64,000 bases of DNA from Aphanomyces cochlioides (GCA_019828595.1 JAHQRK010000026.1:620001-684000); one strand, 5' to 3'; counted from the stretch's first letter, positions 48,816 through 63,341 are shown. Notes: generated by a model from the sequence alone, not told the origin. A program made the numbers and translations.

Positions 48816-49650
48816 ACCATACTTACGCCCACAATGCACCATACCATACACATTATACACCACTCACTACACACGTCAATACATACTACGCACCCCACTC
48901 CCACTATGACACACCTTCACTCCTTCTCTTTCTTATTCATCTGTCCTCATCGCAAACGGGACCCCTGGCAACACTATCTTCTTATTCGACTCAACAAATC
49001 CCATACCAAACACAACGCGCTTGTCTTATCAACATGCTTTGAAGACAAACCTCGCACGCATGACTCGGATAACTATACCGACCCACATGCAACTCGAGTC
49101 GTTCACGGATCACATGAAAATGCTCGGAAACAGTTCATCTGCACCCTGTGTATTTCTCGTAAGAGTGTGCATGCAGCTCTCGATGTCGTACCAACTTCAA
49201 ACATGCCAACCGTGGTACATTCAAACGAGACAAACAATCGTACAGCCAAACTTAGAGTGTATATCAAAAGCTTAAGATCATACAGTTGATGCTACAATTC
49301 AACGAGTCCAGGGTTTGTCTGTTTCGAATAAGGGACTTTGCTGGGGTCCAACGAACCTTGTTTTCCATCGCACAAAAAAGAGAGGCTTTTGGAGCAAGTC
49401 ATTTGGTTCAGATATTTAAACTCGGAGTGGAATGAACTCAAGAGTCAGTATAGCGTATGACATGGATATGTAAACCTGTCCTCTCGTTGAAAGCACTGTC
49501 TTTCCACGAAGACAGGTATTTTGTGTGAGGCAGAATCATGTGGGTAGCGTGGGATCGAGTGGATGTATATGTAGGGTCTTGGTTGAGGATATGAATGGGT
49601 CAAACATGTGTGGGTATTGAAGTGATGGTAAAAAGAGAGGGAAAAGGATT

Positions 49651-49723
49651 TTCCCTAACCGGGACTCGAGCCCGGGTCGTATGGGTGAAAGCCATATATC
49701 CTAACCGCCTAGACTATTAGGGA
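49651..49723 (-). tRNA. tRNA-Glu(UUC), copy 37, C54 form
   Basis: First gene of the right C54 block; T4. Confidence 0.93.
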
Positions 49724-50558
49724 ACCATACTTACGCCCACAATGCACCATACCATACACATTATACACCACTCACTACACACGTCAATACATACTACGCA
49801 CCCCACTCCCACTATGACACACCTTCACTCCTTCTCTTTCTTATTCATCTGTCCTCATCGCAAACGGGACCCCTGGCAACACTATCTTCTTATTCGACTC
49901 AACAAATCCCATACCAAACACAACGCGCTTGTCTTATCAACATGCTTTGAAGACAAACCTCGCACGCATGACTCGGATAACTATACCGACCCACATGCAA
50001 CTCGAGTCGTTCACGGATCACATGAAAATGCTCGGAAACAGTTCATCTGCACCCTGTGTATTTCTCGTAAGAGTGTGCATGCAGCTCTCGATGTCGTACC
50101 AACTTCAAACATGCCAACCGTGGTACATTCAAACGAGACAAACAATCGTACAGCCAAACTTAGAGTGTATATCAAAAGCTTAAGATCATACAGTTGATGC
50201 TACAATTCAACGAGTCCAGGGTTTGTCTGTTTCGAATAAGGGACTTTGCTGGGGTCCAACGAACCTTGTTTTCCATCGCACAAAAAAGAGAGGCTTTTGG
50301 AGCAAGTCATTTGGTTCAGATATTTAAACTCGGAGTGGAATGAACTCAAGAGTCAGTATAGCGTATGACATGGATATGTAAACCTGTCCTCTCGTTGAAA
50401 GCACTGTCTTTCCACGAAGACAGGTATTTTGTGTGAGGCAGAATCATGTGGGTAGCGTGGGATCGAGTGGATGTATATGTAGGGTCTTGGTTGAGGATAT
50501 GAATGGGTCAAACATGTGTGGGTATTGAAGTGATGGTAAAAAGAGAGGGAAAAGGATT

Positions 50559-50631
50559 TTCCCTAACCGGGACTCGAGCCCGGGTCGTATGGGTGAAAGC
50601 CATATATCCTAACCGCCTAGACTATTAGGGA
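50559..50631 (-). tRNA. tRNA-Glu(UUC), copy 38, C54 form
   Basis: As copy 37; T4. Confidence 0.93.
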
Positions 50632-51466
50632 ACCATACTTACGCCCACAATGCACCATACCATACACATTATACACCACTCACTACACACGTCAATACAT
50701 ACTACGCACCCCACTCCCACTATGACACACCTTCACTCCTTCTCTTTCTTATTCATCTGTCCTCATCGCAAACGGGACCCCTGGCAACACTATCTTCTTA
50801 TTCGACTCAACAAATCCCATACCAAACACAACGCGCTTGTCTTATCAACATGCTTTGAAGACAAACCTCGCACGCATGACTCGGATAACTATACCGACCC
50901 ACATGCAACTCGAGTCGTTCACGGATCACATGAAAATGCTCGGAAACAGTTCATCTGCACCCTGTGTATTTCTCGTAAGAGTGTGCATGCAGCTCTCGAT
51001 GTCGTACCAACTTCAAACATGCCAACCGTGGTACATTCAAACGAGACAAACAATCGTACAGCCAAACTTAGAGTGTATATCAAAAGCTTAAGATCATACA
51101 GTTGATGCTACAATTCAACGAGTCCAGGGTTTGTCTGTTTCGAATAAGGGACTTTGCTGGGGTCCAACGAACCTTGTTTTCCATCGCACAAAAAAGAGAG
51201 GCTTTTGGAGCAAGTCATTTGGTTCAGATATTTAAACTCGGAGTGGAATGAACTCAAGAGTCAGTATAGCGTATGACATGGATATGTAAACCTGTCCTCT
51301 CGTTGAAAGCACTGTCTTTCCACGAAGACAGGTATTTTGTGTGAGGCAGAATCATGTGGGTAGCGTGGGATCGAGTGGATGTATATGTAGGGTCTTGGTT
51401 GAGGATATGAATGGGTCAAACATGTGTGGGTATTGAAGTGATGGTAAAAAGAGAGGGAAAAGGATT

Positions 51467-51539
51467 TTCCCTAACCGGGACTCGAGCCCGGGTCGTATGG
51501 GTGAAAGCCATATATCCTAACCGCCTAGACTATTAGGGA
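51467..51539 (-). tRNA. tRNA-Glu(UUC), copy 39, C54 form
   Basis: As copy 37; T4. Confidence 0.93.
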
Positions 51540-52372
51540 ACCATACTTACGCCCACAATGCACCATACCATACACATTATACACCACTCACTACACACGT
51601 CAATACATACTACGCACCCCACTCCCACTATGACACACCTTCACTCCTTCTCTTTCTTATTCATCTGTCCTCATCGCAAACGGGACCCCTGGCAACACTA
51701 TCTTCTTATTCGACTCAACAAATCCCATACCAAACACAACGCGCTTGTCTTATCAACATGCTTTGAAGACAAACCTCGCACGCATGACTCGGATAACTAT
51801 ACCGACCCACATGCAACTCGAGTCGTTCACGGATCACATGAAAATGCTCGGAAACAGTTCATCTGCACCCTGTGTATTTCTCGTAAGAGTGTGCATGCAG
51901 CTCTCGATGTCGTACCAACTTCAAACATGCCAACCGTGGTACATTCAAACGAGACAAACAATCGTACAGCCAAACTTAGAGTGTATATCAAAAGCTTAAG
52001 ATCATACAGTTGATGCTACAATTCAACGAGTCCAGGGTTTGTCTGTTTCGAATAAGGGACTTTGCTGGGGTCCAACGAACCTTGTTTTCCATCGCACAAA
52101 AAAGAGAGGCTTTTGGAGCAAGTCATTTGGTTCAGATATTTAAACTCGGAGTGGAATGAACTCAAGTCAGTATAGCGTATGACATGGATATGTAAACCTG
52201 TCCTCTCGTTGAAAGCACTGTCTTTCCACGAAGACAGGTATTTTGTGTGAGGCAGAATCATGTGGGTAGCGTGGGATCGAGTGGATGTATATGTAGGGTC
52301 TTGGTTGAGGATATGAATGGGTCAAACATGTGTGGGTATTGAAGTGATGGTAAAAAGAGAGGGAAAAAGATT

Positions 52373-52445
52373 TTCCCTAACCGGGACTCGAGCCCGGGTC
52401 GTATGGGTGAAAGCCATATATCCTAACCGCCTAGACTATTAGGGA
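52373..52445 (-). tRNA. tRNA-Glu(UUC), copy 40, C54 form
   Basis: C54 with T5, as in all following copies. Spacer lacks 2 bp near 52166. Confidence 0.93.
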
Positions 52446-53280
52446 ACCATACTTACGCCCACAATGCACCATACCATACACATTATACACCACTCACTAC
52501 ACACGTCAATACATACTACGCACCCCACTCCCACTATGACACACCTTCACTCCTTCTCTTTCTTATTCATCTGTCCTCATCGCAAACGGGACCCCTGGCA
52601 ACACTATCTTCTTATTCGACTCAACAAATCCCATACCAAACACAACGCGCTTGTCTTATCAACATGCTTTGAAGACAAACCTCGCACGCATGACTCGGAT
52701 AACTATACCGACCCACATGCAACTCGAGTCGTTCACGGATCACATGAAAATGCTCGGAAACAGTTCATCTGCACCCTGTGTATTTCTCGTAAGAGTGTGC
52801 ATGCAGCTCTCGATGTCGTACCAACTTCAAACATGCCAACCGTGGTACATTCAAACGAGACAAACAATCGTACAGCCAAACTTAGAGTGTATATCAAAAG
52901 CTTAAGATCATACAGTTGATGCTACAATTCAACGAGTCCAGGGTTTGTCTGTTTCGAATAAGGGACTTTGCTGGGGTCCAACGAACCTTGTTTTCCATCG
53001 CACAAAAAAGAGAGGCTTTTGGAGCAAGTCATTTGGTTCAGATATTTAAACTCGGAGTGGAATGAACTCAAGAGTCAGTATAGCGTATGACATGGATATG
53101 TAAACCTGTCCTCTCGTTGAAAGCACTGTCTTTCCACGAAGACAGGTATTTTGTGTGAGGCAGAATCATGTGGGTAGCGTGGGATCGAGTGGATGTATAT
53201 GTAGGGTCTTGGTTGAGGATATGAATGGGTCAAACATGTGTGGGTATTGAAGTGATGGTAAAAAGAGAGGGAAAAAGATT

Positions 53281-53353
53281 TTCCCTAACCGGGACTCGAG
53301 CCCGGGTCGTATGGGTGAAAGCCATATATCCTAACCGCCTAGACTATTAGGGA
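53281..53353 (-). tRNA. tRNA-Glu(UUC), copy 41, C54 form
   Basis: As copy 40. Confidence 0.93.
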
Positions 53354-54188
53354 ACCATACTTACGCCCACAATGCACCATACCATACACATTATACACCA
53401 CTCACTACACACGTCAATACATACTACGCACCCCACTCCCACTATGACACACCTTCACTCCTTCTCTTTCTTATTCATCTGTCCTCATCGCAAACGGGAC
53501 CCCTGGCAACACTATCTTCTTATTCGACTCAACAAATCCCATACCAAACACAACGCGCTTGTCTTATCAACATGCTTTGAAGACAAACCTCGCACGCATG
53601 ACTCGGATAACTATACCGACCCACATGCAACTCGAGTCGTTCACGGATCACATGAAAATGCTCGGAAACAGTTCATCTGCACCCTGTGTATTTCTCGTAA
53701 GAGTGTGCATGCAGCTCTCGATGTCGTACCAACTTCAAACATGCCAACCGTGGTACATTCAAACGAGACAAACAATCGTACAGCCAAACTTAGAGTGTAT
53801 ATCAAAAGCTTAAGATCATACAGTTGATGCTACAATTCAACGAGTCCAGGGTTTGTCTGTTTCGAATAAGGGACTTTGCTGGGGTCCAACGAACCTTGTT
53901 TTCCATCGCACAAAAAAGAGAGGCTTTTGGAGCAAGTCATTTGGTTCAGATATTTAAACTCGGAGTGGAATGAACTCAAGAGTCAGTATAGCGTATGACA
54001 TGGATATGTAAACCTGTCCTCTCGTTGAAAGCACTGTCTTTCCACGAAGACAGGTATTTTGTGTGAGGCAGAATCATGTGGGTAGCGTGGGATCGAGTGG
54101 ATGTATATGTAGGGTCTTGGTTGAGGATATGAATGGGTCAAACATGTGTGGGTATTGAAGTGATGGTAAAAAGAGAGGGAAAAAGATT

Positions 54189-54261
54189 TTCCCTAACCGG
54201 GACTCGAGCCCGGGTCGTATGGGTGAAAGCCATATATCCTAACCGCCTAGACTATTAGGGA
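54189..54261 (-). tRNA. tRNA-Glu(UUC), copy 42, C54 form
   Basis: As copy 40. Confidence 0.93.
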
Positions 54262-55096
54262 ACCATACTTACGCCCACAATGCACCATACCATACACATT
54301 ATACACCACTCACTACACACGTCAATACATACTACGCACCCCACTCCCACTATGACACACCTTCACTCCTTCTCTTTCTTATTCATCTGTCCTCATCGCA
54401 AACGGGACCCCTGGCAACACTATCTTCTTATTCGACTCAACAAATCCCATACCAAACACAACGCGCTTGTCTTATCAACATGCTTTGAAGACAAACCTCG
54501 CACGCATGACTCGGATAACTATACCGACCCACATGCAACTCGAGTCGTTCACGGATCACATGAAAATGCTCGGAAACAGTTCATCTGCACCCTGTGTATT
54601 TCTCGTAAGAGTGTGCATGCAGCTCTCGATGTCGTACCAACTTCAAACATGCCAACCGTGGTACATTCAAACGAGACAAACAATCGTACAGCCAAACTTA
54701 GAGTGTATATCAAAAGCTTAAGATCATACAGTTGATGCTACAATTCAACGAGTCCAGGGTTTGTCTGTTTCGAATAAGGGACTTTGCTGGGGTCCAACGA
54801 ACCTTGTTTTCCATCGCACAAAAAAGAGAGGCTTTTGGAGCAAGTCATTTGGTTCAGATATTTAAACTCGGAGTGGAATGAACTCAAGAGTCAGTATAGC
54901 GTATGACATGGATATGTAAACCTGTCCTCTCGTTGAAAGCACTGTCTTTCCACGAAGACAGGTATTTTGTGTGAGGCAGAATCATGTGGGTAGCGTGGGA
55001 TCGAGTGGATGTATATGTAGGGTCTTGGTTGAGGATATGAATGGGTCAAACATGTGTGGGTATTGAAGTGATGGTAAAAAGAGAGGGAAAAAGATT

Positions 55097-55169
55097 TTCC
55101 CTAACCGGGACTCGAGCCCGGGTCGTATGGGTGAAAGCCATATATCCTAACCGCCTAGACTATTGGGGA
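55097..55169 (-). tRNA. tRNA-Glu(UUC), copy 43, C54 form with acceptor mismatch
   Basis: A to G at 55165 on plus changes tRNA base 5 from T to C. This leaves a C-A mismatch in the acceptor stem on top of C54. Confidence 0.85.
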
Positions 55170-56004
55170 ACCATACTTACGCCCACAATGCACCATACCA
55201 TACACATTATACACCACTCACTACACACGTCAATACATACTACGCACCCCACTCCCACTATGACACACCTTCACTCCTTCTCTTTCTTATTCATCTGTCC
55301 TCATCGCAAACGGGACCCCTGGCAACACTATCTTCTTATTCGACTCAACAAATCCCATACCAAACACAACGCGCTTGTCTTATCAACATGCTTTGAAGAC
55401 AAACCTCGCACGCATGACTCGGATAACTATACCGACCCACATGCAACTCGAGTCGTTCACGGATCACATGAAAATGCTCGGAAACAGTTCATCTGCACCC
55501 TGTGTATTTCTCGTAAGAGTGTGCATGCAGCTCTCGATGTCGTACCAACTTCAAACATGCCAACCGTGGTACATTCAAACGAGACAAACAATCGTACAGC
55601 CAAACTTAGAGTGTATATCAAAAGCTTAAGATCATACAGTTGATGCTACAATTCAACGAGTCCAGGGTTTGTCTGTTTCGAATAAGGGACTTTGCTGGGG
55701 TCCAACGAACCTTGTTTTCCATCGCACAAAAAAGAGAGGCTTTTGGAGCAAGTCATTTGGTTCAGATATTTAAACTCGGAGTGGAATGAACTCAAGAGTC
55801 AGTATAGCGTATGACATGGATATGTAAACCTGTCCTCTCGTTGAAAGCACTGTCTTTCCACGAAGACAGGTATTTTGTGTGAGGCAGAATCATGTGGGTA
55901 GCGTGGGATCGAGTGGATGTATATGTAGGGTCTTGGTTGAGGATATGAATGGGTCAAACATGTGTGGGTATTGAAGTGATGGTAAAAAGAGAGGGAAAAA
56001 GATT

Positions 56005-56077
56005 TTCCCTAACCGGGACTCGAGCCCGGGTCGTATGGGTGAAAGCCATATATCCTAACCGCCTAGACTATTAGGGA
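56005..56077 (-). tRNA. tRNA-Glu(UUC), copy 44, C54 form
   Basis: As copy 40. Confidence 0.93.
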
Positions 56078-56912
56078 ACCATACTTACGCCCACAATGCA
56101 CCATACCATACACATTATACACCACTCACTACACACGTCAATACATACTACGCACCCCACTCCCACTATGACACACCTTCACTCCTTCTCTTTCTTATTC
56201 ATCTGTCCTCATCGCAAACGGGACCCCTGGCAACACTATCTTCTTATTCGACTCAACAAATCCCATACCAAACACAACGCGCTTGTCTTATCAACATGCT
56301 TTGAAGACAAACCTCGCACGCATGACTCGGATAACTATACCGACCCACATGCAACTCGAGTCGTTCACGGATCACATGAAAATGCTCGGAAACAGTTCAT
56401 CTGCACCCTGTGTATTTCTCGTAAGAGTGTGCATGCAGCTCTCGATGTCGTACCAACTTCAAACATGCCAACCGTGGTACATTCAAACGAGACAAACAAT
56501 CGTACAGCCAAACTTAGAGTGTATATCAAAAGCTTAAGATCATACAGTTGATGCTACAATTCAACGAGTCCAGGGTTTGTCTGTTTCGAATAAGGGACTT
56601 TGCTGGGGTCCAACGAACCTTGTTTTCCATCGCACAAAAAAGAGAGGCTTTTGGAGCAAGTCATTTGGTTCAGATATTTAAACTCGGAGTGGAATGAACT
56701 CAAGAGTCAGTATAGCGTATGACATGGATATGTAAACCTGTCCTCTCGTTGAAAGCACTGTCTTTCCACGAAGACAGGTATTTTGTGTGAGGCAGAATCA
56801 TGTGGGTAGCGTGGGATCGAGTGGATGTATATGTAGGGTCTTGGTTGAGGATATGAATGGGTCAAACATGTGTGGGTATTGAAGTGATGGTAAAAAGAGA
56901 GGGAAAAAGATT

Positions 56913-56985
56913 TTCCCTAACCGGGACTCGAGCCCGGGTCGTATGGGTGAAAGCCATATATCCTAACCGCCTAGACTATTAGGGA
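56913..56985 (-). tRNA. tRNA-Glu(UUC), copy 45, C54 form
   Basis: As copy 40. Confidence 0.93.
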
Positions 56986-57820
56986 ACCATACTTACGCCC
57001 ACAATGCACCATACCATACACATTATACACCACTCACTACACACGTCAATACATACTACGCACCCCACTCCCACTATGACACACCTTCACTCCTTCTCTT
57101 TCTTATTCATCTGTCCTCATCGCAAACGGGACCCCTGGCAACACTATCTTCTTATTCGACTCAACAAATCCCATACCAAACACAACGCGCTTGTCTTATC
57201 AACATGCTTTGAAGACAAACCTCGCACGCATGACTCGGATAACTATACCGACCCACATGCAACTCGAGTCGTTCACGGATCACATGAAAATGCTCGGAAA
57301 CAGTTCATCTGCACCCTGTGTATTTCTCGTAAGAGTGTGCATGCAGCTCTCGATGTCGTACCAACTTCAAACATGCCAACCGTGGTACATTCAAACGAGA
57401 CAAACAATCGTACAGCCAAACTTAGAGTGTATATCAAAAGCTTAAGATCATACAGTTGATGCTACAATTCAACGAGTCCAGGGTTTGTCTGTTTCGAATA
57501 AGGGACTTTGCTGGGGTCCAACGAACCTTGTTTTCCATCGCACAAAAAAGAGAGGCTTTTGGAGCAAGTCATTTGGTTCAGATATTTAAACTCGGAGTGG
57601 AATGAACTCAAGAGTCAGTATAGCGTATGACATGGATATGTAAACCTGTCCTCTCGTTGAAAAGCACTGTCTTTCCACGAAGACAGGTATTTTGTGTGAG
57701 GCAGAATCATGTGGGTAGCGTGGGATCGAGTGGATGTATATGTAGGGTCTTGGTTGAGGATATGAATGGGTCAAACATGTGTGGGTATTGAAGTGATGGT
57801 AAAAAGAGAGGAAAAAGATT

Positions 57821-57893
57821 TTCCCTAACCGGGACTCGAGCCCGGGTCGTATGGGTGAAAGCCATATATCCTAACCGCCTAGACTATTAGGGA
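57821..57893 (-). tRNA. tRNA-Glu(UUC), copy 46, C54 form
   Basis: Gene as copy 40. The 3' flank lacks one G near 57811, and an extra A lies near 57661 in the spacer hairpin. Confidence 0.93.
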
Positions 57894-58728
57894 ACCATAC
57901 TTACGCCCACAATGCACCATACCATACACATTATACACCACTCACTACACACGTCAATACATACTACGCACCCCACTCCCACTATGACACACCTTCACTC
58001 CTTCTCTTTCTTATTCATCTGTCCTCATCGCAAACGGGACCCCTGGCAACACTATCTTCTTATTCGACTCAACAAATCCCATACCAAACACAACGCGCTT
58101 GTCTTATCAACATGCTTTGAAGACAAACCTCGCACGCATGACTCGGATAACTATACCGACCCACATGCAACTCGAGTCGTTCACGGATCACATGAAAATG
58201 CTCGGAAACAGTTCATCTGCACCCTGTGTATTTCTCGTAAGAGTGTGCATGCAGCTCTCGATGTCGTACCAACTTCAAACATGCCAACCGTGGTACATTC
58301 AAACGAGACAAACAATCGTACAGCCAAACTTAGAGTGTATATCAAAAGCTTAAGATCATACAGTTGATGCTACAATTCAACGAGTCCAGGGTTTGTCTGT
58401 TTCGAATAAGGGACTTTGCTGGGGTCCAACGAACCTTGTTTTCCATCGCACAAAAAAGAGAGGCTTTTGGAGCAAGTCATTTGGTTCAGATATTTAAACT
58501 CGGAGTGGAATGAACTCAAGAGTCAGTATAGCGTATGACATGGATATGTAAACCTGTCCTCTCGTTGAAAGCACTGTCTTTCCACGAAGACAGGTATTTT
58601 GTGTGAGGCAGAATCATGTGGGTAGCGTGGGATCGAGTGGATGTATATGTAGGGTCTTGGTTGAGGATATGAATGGGTCAAACATGTGTGGGTATTGAAG
58701 TGATGGTAAAAAGAGAGGGAAAAAGATT

Positions 58729-58801
58729 TTCCCTAACCGGGACTCGAGCCCGGGTCGTATGGGTGAAAGCCATATATCCTAACCGCCTAGACTATTAGGG
58801 A
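58729..58801 (-). tRNA. tRNA-Glu(UUC), copy 47, C54 form
   Basis: As copy 40. Confidence 0.93.
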
Positions 58802-59636
58802 ACCATACTTACGCCCACAATGCACCATACCATACACATTATACACCACTCACTACACACGTCAATACATACTACGCACCCCACTCCCACTATGACACAC
58901 CTTCACTCCTTCTCTTTCTTATTCATCTGTCCTCATCGCAAACGGGACCCCTGGCAACACTATCTTCTTATTCGACTCAACAAATCCCATACCAAACACA
59001 ACGCGCTTGTCTTATCAACATGCTTTGAAGACAAACCTCGCACGCATGACTCGGATAACTATACCGACCCACATGCAACTCGAGTCGTTCACGGATCACA
59101 TGAAAATGCTCGGAAACAGTTCATCTGCACCCTGTGTATTTCTCGTAAGAGTGTGCATGCAGCTCTCGATGTCGTACCAACTTCAAACATGCCAACCGTG
59201 GTACATTCAAACGAGACAAACAATCGTACAGCCAAACTTAGAGTGTATATCAAAAGCTTAAGATCATACAGTTGATGCTACAATTCAACGAGTCCAGGGT
59301 TTGTCTGTTTCGAATAAGGGACTTTGCTGGGGTCCAACGAACCTTGTTTTCCATCGCACAAAAAAGAGAGGCTTTTGGAGCAAGTCATTTGGTTCAGATA
59401 TTTAAACTCGGAGTGGAATGAACTCAAGAGTCAGTATAGCGTATGACATGGATATGTAAACCTGTCCTCTCGTTGAAAGCACTGTCTTTCCACGAAGACA
59501 GGTATTTTGTGTGAGGCAGAATCATGTGGGTAGCGTGGGATCGAGTGGATGTATATGTAGGGTCTTGGTTGAGGATATGAATGGGTCAAACATGTGTGGG
59601 TATTGAAGTGATGGTAAAAAGAGAGGGAAAAAGATT

Positions 59637-59710
59637 TTCCCTAACCGGGACTCGAGCCCGGGTCGTTATGGGTGAAAGCCATATATCCTAACCGCCTAGA
59701 CTATTAGGGA
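59637..59710 (-). tRNA. tRNA-Glu(UUC), copy 48, C54 form, 1-nt longer variable loop
   Basis: One extra T on plus near 59666 makes the variable loop 5 nt instead of 4; the stems are unaffected. Confidence 0.9.
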
Positions 59711-60545
59711 ACCATACTTACGCCCACAATGCACCATACCATACACATTATACACCACTCACTACACACGTCAATACATACTACGCACCCCACTCCCACT
59801 ATGACACACCTTCACTCCTTCTCTTTCTTATTCATCTGTCCTCATCGCAAACGGGACCCCTGGCAACACTATCTTCTTATTCGACTCAACAAATCCCATA
59901 CCAAACACAACGCGCTTGTCTTATCAACATGCTTTGAAGACAAACCTCGCACGCATGACTCGGATAACTATACCGACCCACATGCAACTCGAGTCGTTCA
60001 CGGATCACATGAAAATGCTCGGAAACAGTTCATCTGCACCCTGTGTATTTCTCGTAAGAGTGTGCATGCAGCTCTCGATGTCGTACCAACTTCAAACATG
60101 CCAACCGTGGTACATTCAAACGAGACAAACAATCGTACAGCCAAACTTAGAGTGTATATCAAAAGCTTAAGATCATACAGTTGATGCTACAATTCAACGA
60201 GTCCAGGGTTTGTCTGTTTCGAATAAGGGACTTTGCTGGGGTCCAACGAACCTTGTTTTCCATCGCACAAAAAAGAGAGGCTTTTGGAGCAAGTCATTTG
60301 GTTCAGATATTTAAACTCGGAGTGGAATGAACTCAAGAGTCAGTATAGCGTATGACATGGATATGTAAACCTGTCCTCTCGTTGAAAGCACTGTCTTTCC
60401 ACGAAGACAGGTATTTTGTGTGAGGCAGAATCATGTGGGTAGCGTGGGATCGAGTGGATGTATATGTAGGGTCTTGGTTGAGGATATGAATGGGTCAAAC
60501 ATGTGTGGGTATTGAAGTGATGGTAAAAAGAGAGGGAAAAAGATT

Positions 60546-60618
60546 TTCCCTAACCGGGACTCGAGCCCGGGTCGTATGGGTGAAAGCCATATATCCTAAC
60601 CGCCTAGACTATTAGGGA
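60546..60618 (-). tRNA. tRNA-Glu(UUC), copy 49, C54 form
   Basis: As copy 40. Confidence 0.93.
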
Positions 60619-61453
60619 ACCATACTTACGCCCACAATGCACCATACCATACACATTATACACCACTCACTACACACGTCAATACATACTACGCACCCCA
60701 CTCCCACTATGACACACCTTCACTCCTTCTCTTTCTTATTCATCTGTCCTCATCGCAAACGGGACCCCTGGCAACACTATCTTCTTATTCGACTCAACAA
60801 ATCCCATACCAAACACAACGCGCTTGTCTTATCAACATGCTTTGAAGACAAACCTCGCACGCATGACTCGGATAACTATACCGACCCACATGCAACTCGA
60901 GTCGTTCACGGATCACATGAAAATGCTCGGAAACAGTTCATCTGCACCCTGTGTATTTCTCGTAAGAGTGTGCATGCAGCTCTCGATGTCGTACCAACTT
61001 CAAACATGCCAACCGTGGTACATTCAAACGAGACAAACAATCGTACAGCCAAACTTAGAGTGTATATCAAAAGCTTAAGATCATACAGTTGATGCTACAA
61101 TTCAACGAGTCCAGGGTTTGTCTGTTTCGAATAAGGGACTTTGCTGGGGTCCAACGAACCTTGTTTTCCATCGCACAAAAAAGAGAGGCTTTTGGAGCAA
61201 GTCATTTGGTTCAGATATTTAAACTCGGAGTGGAATGAACTCAAGAGTCAGTATAGCGTATGACATGGATATGTAAACCTGTCCTCTCGTTGAAAGCACT
61301 GTCTTTCCACGAAGACAGGTATTTTGTGTGAGGCAGAATCATGTGGGTAGCGTGGGATCGAGTGGATGTATATGTAGGGTCTTGGTTGAGGATATGAATG
61401 GGTCAAACATGTGTGGGTATTGAAGTGATGGTAAAAAGAGAGGGAAAAAGATT

Positions 61454-61526
61454 TTCCCTAACCGGGACTCGAGCCCGGGTCGTATGGGTGAAAGCCATAT
61501 ATCCTAACCGCCTAGACTATTAGGGA
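61454..61526 (-). tRNA. tRNA-Glu(UUC), copy 50, C54 form
   Basis: As copy 40. Confidence 0.93.
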
Positions 61527-62361
61527 ACCATACTTACGCCCACAATGCACCATACCATACACATTATACACCACTCACTACACACGTCAATACATACTAC
61601 GCACCCCACTCCCACTATGACACACCTTCACTCCTTCTCTTTCTTATTCATCTGTCCTCATCGCAAACGGGACCCCTGGCAACACTATCTTCTTATTCGA
61701 CTCAACAAATCCCATACCAAACACAACGCGCTTGTCTTATCAACATGCTTTGAAGACAAACCTCGCACGCATGACTCGGATAACTATACCGACCCACATG
61801 CAACTCGAGTCGTTCACGGATCACATGAAAATGCTCGGAAACAGTTCATCTGCACCCTGTGTATTTCTCGTAAGAGTGTGCATGCAGCTCTCGATGTCGT
61901 ACCAACTTCAAACATGCCAACCGTGGTACATTCAAACGAGACAAACAATCGTACAGCCAAACTTAGAGTGTATATCAAAAGCTTAAGATCATACAGTTGA
62001 TGCTACAATTCAACGAGTCCAGGGTTTGTCTGTTTCGAATAAGGGACTTTGCTGGGGTCCAACGAACCTTGTTTTCCATCGCACAAAAAAGAGAGGCTTT
62101 TGGAGCAAGTCATTTGGTTCAGATATTTAAACTCGGAGTGGAATGAACTCAAGAGTCAGTATAGCGTATGACATGGATATGTAAACCTGTCCTCTCGTTG
62201 AAAGCACTGTCTTTCCACGAAGACAGGTATTTTGTGTGAGGCAGAATCATGTGGGTAGCGTGGGATCGAGTGGATGTATATGTAGGGTCTTGGTTGAGGA
62301 TATGAATGGGTCAAACATGTGTGGGTATTGAAGTGATGGTAAAAAGAGAGGGAAAAAGATT

Positions 62362-62434
62362 TTCCCTAACCGGGACTCGAGCCCGGGTCGTATGGGTGAA
62401 AGCCATATATCCTAACCGCCTAGACTATTAGGGA
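62362..62434 (-). tRNA. tRNA-Glu(UUC), copy 51, C54 form
   Basis: As copy 40. Spacer has a 1-bp deletion near 62669. Confidence 0.93.
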
Positions 62435-63268
62435 ACCATACTTACGCCCACAATGCACCATACCATACACATTATACACCACTCACTACACACGTCAATA
62501 CATACTACGCACCCCACTCCCACTATGACACACCTTCACTCCTTCTCTTTCTTATTCATCTGTCCTCATCGCAAACGGGACCCCTGGCAACACTATCTTC
62601 TTATTCGACTCAACAAATCCCATACCAAACACAACGCGCTTGTCTTATCAACATGCTTTGAAGACAAACTCGCACGCATGACTCGGATAACTATACCGAC
62701 CCACATGCAACTCGAGTCGTTCACGGATCACATGAAAATGCTCGGAAACAGTTCATCTGCACCCTGTGTATTTCTCGTAAGAGTGTGCATGCAGCTCTCG
62801 ATGTCGTACCAACTTCAAACATGCCAACCGTGGTACATTCAAACGAGACAAACAATCGTACAGCCAAACTTAGAGTGTATATCAAAAGCTTAAGATCATA
62901 CAGTTGATGCTACAATTCAACGAGTCCAGGGTTTGTCTGTTTCGAATAAGGGACTTTGCTGGGGTCCAACGAACCTTGTTTTCCATCGCACAAAAAAGAG
63001 AGGCTTTTGGAGCAAGTCATTTGGTTCAGATATTTAAACTCGGAGTGGAATGAACTCAAGAGTCAGTATAGCGTATGACATGGATATGTAAACCTGTCCT
63101 CTCGTTGAAAGCACTGTCTTTCCACGAAGACAGGTATTTTGTGTGAGGCAGAATCATGTGGGTAGCGTGGGATCGAGTGGATGTATATGTAGGGTCTTGG
63201 TTGAGGATATGAATGGGTCAAACATGTGTGGGTATTGAAGTGATGGTAAAAAGAGAGGGAAAAAGATT

Positions 63269-63341
63269 TTCCCTAACCGGGACTCGAGCCCGGGTCGTAT
63301 GGGTGAAAGCCATATATCCTAACCGCCTAGACTATTAGGGA
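63269..63341 (-). tRNA. tRNA-Glu(UUC), copy 52, C54 form
   Basis: As copy 40. Last complete gene before the window edge. Confidence 0.93.
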
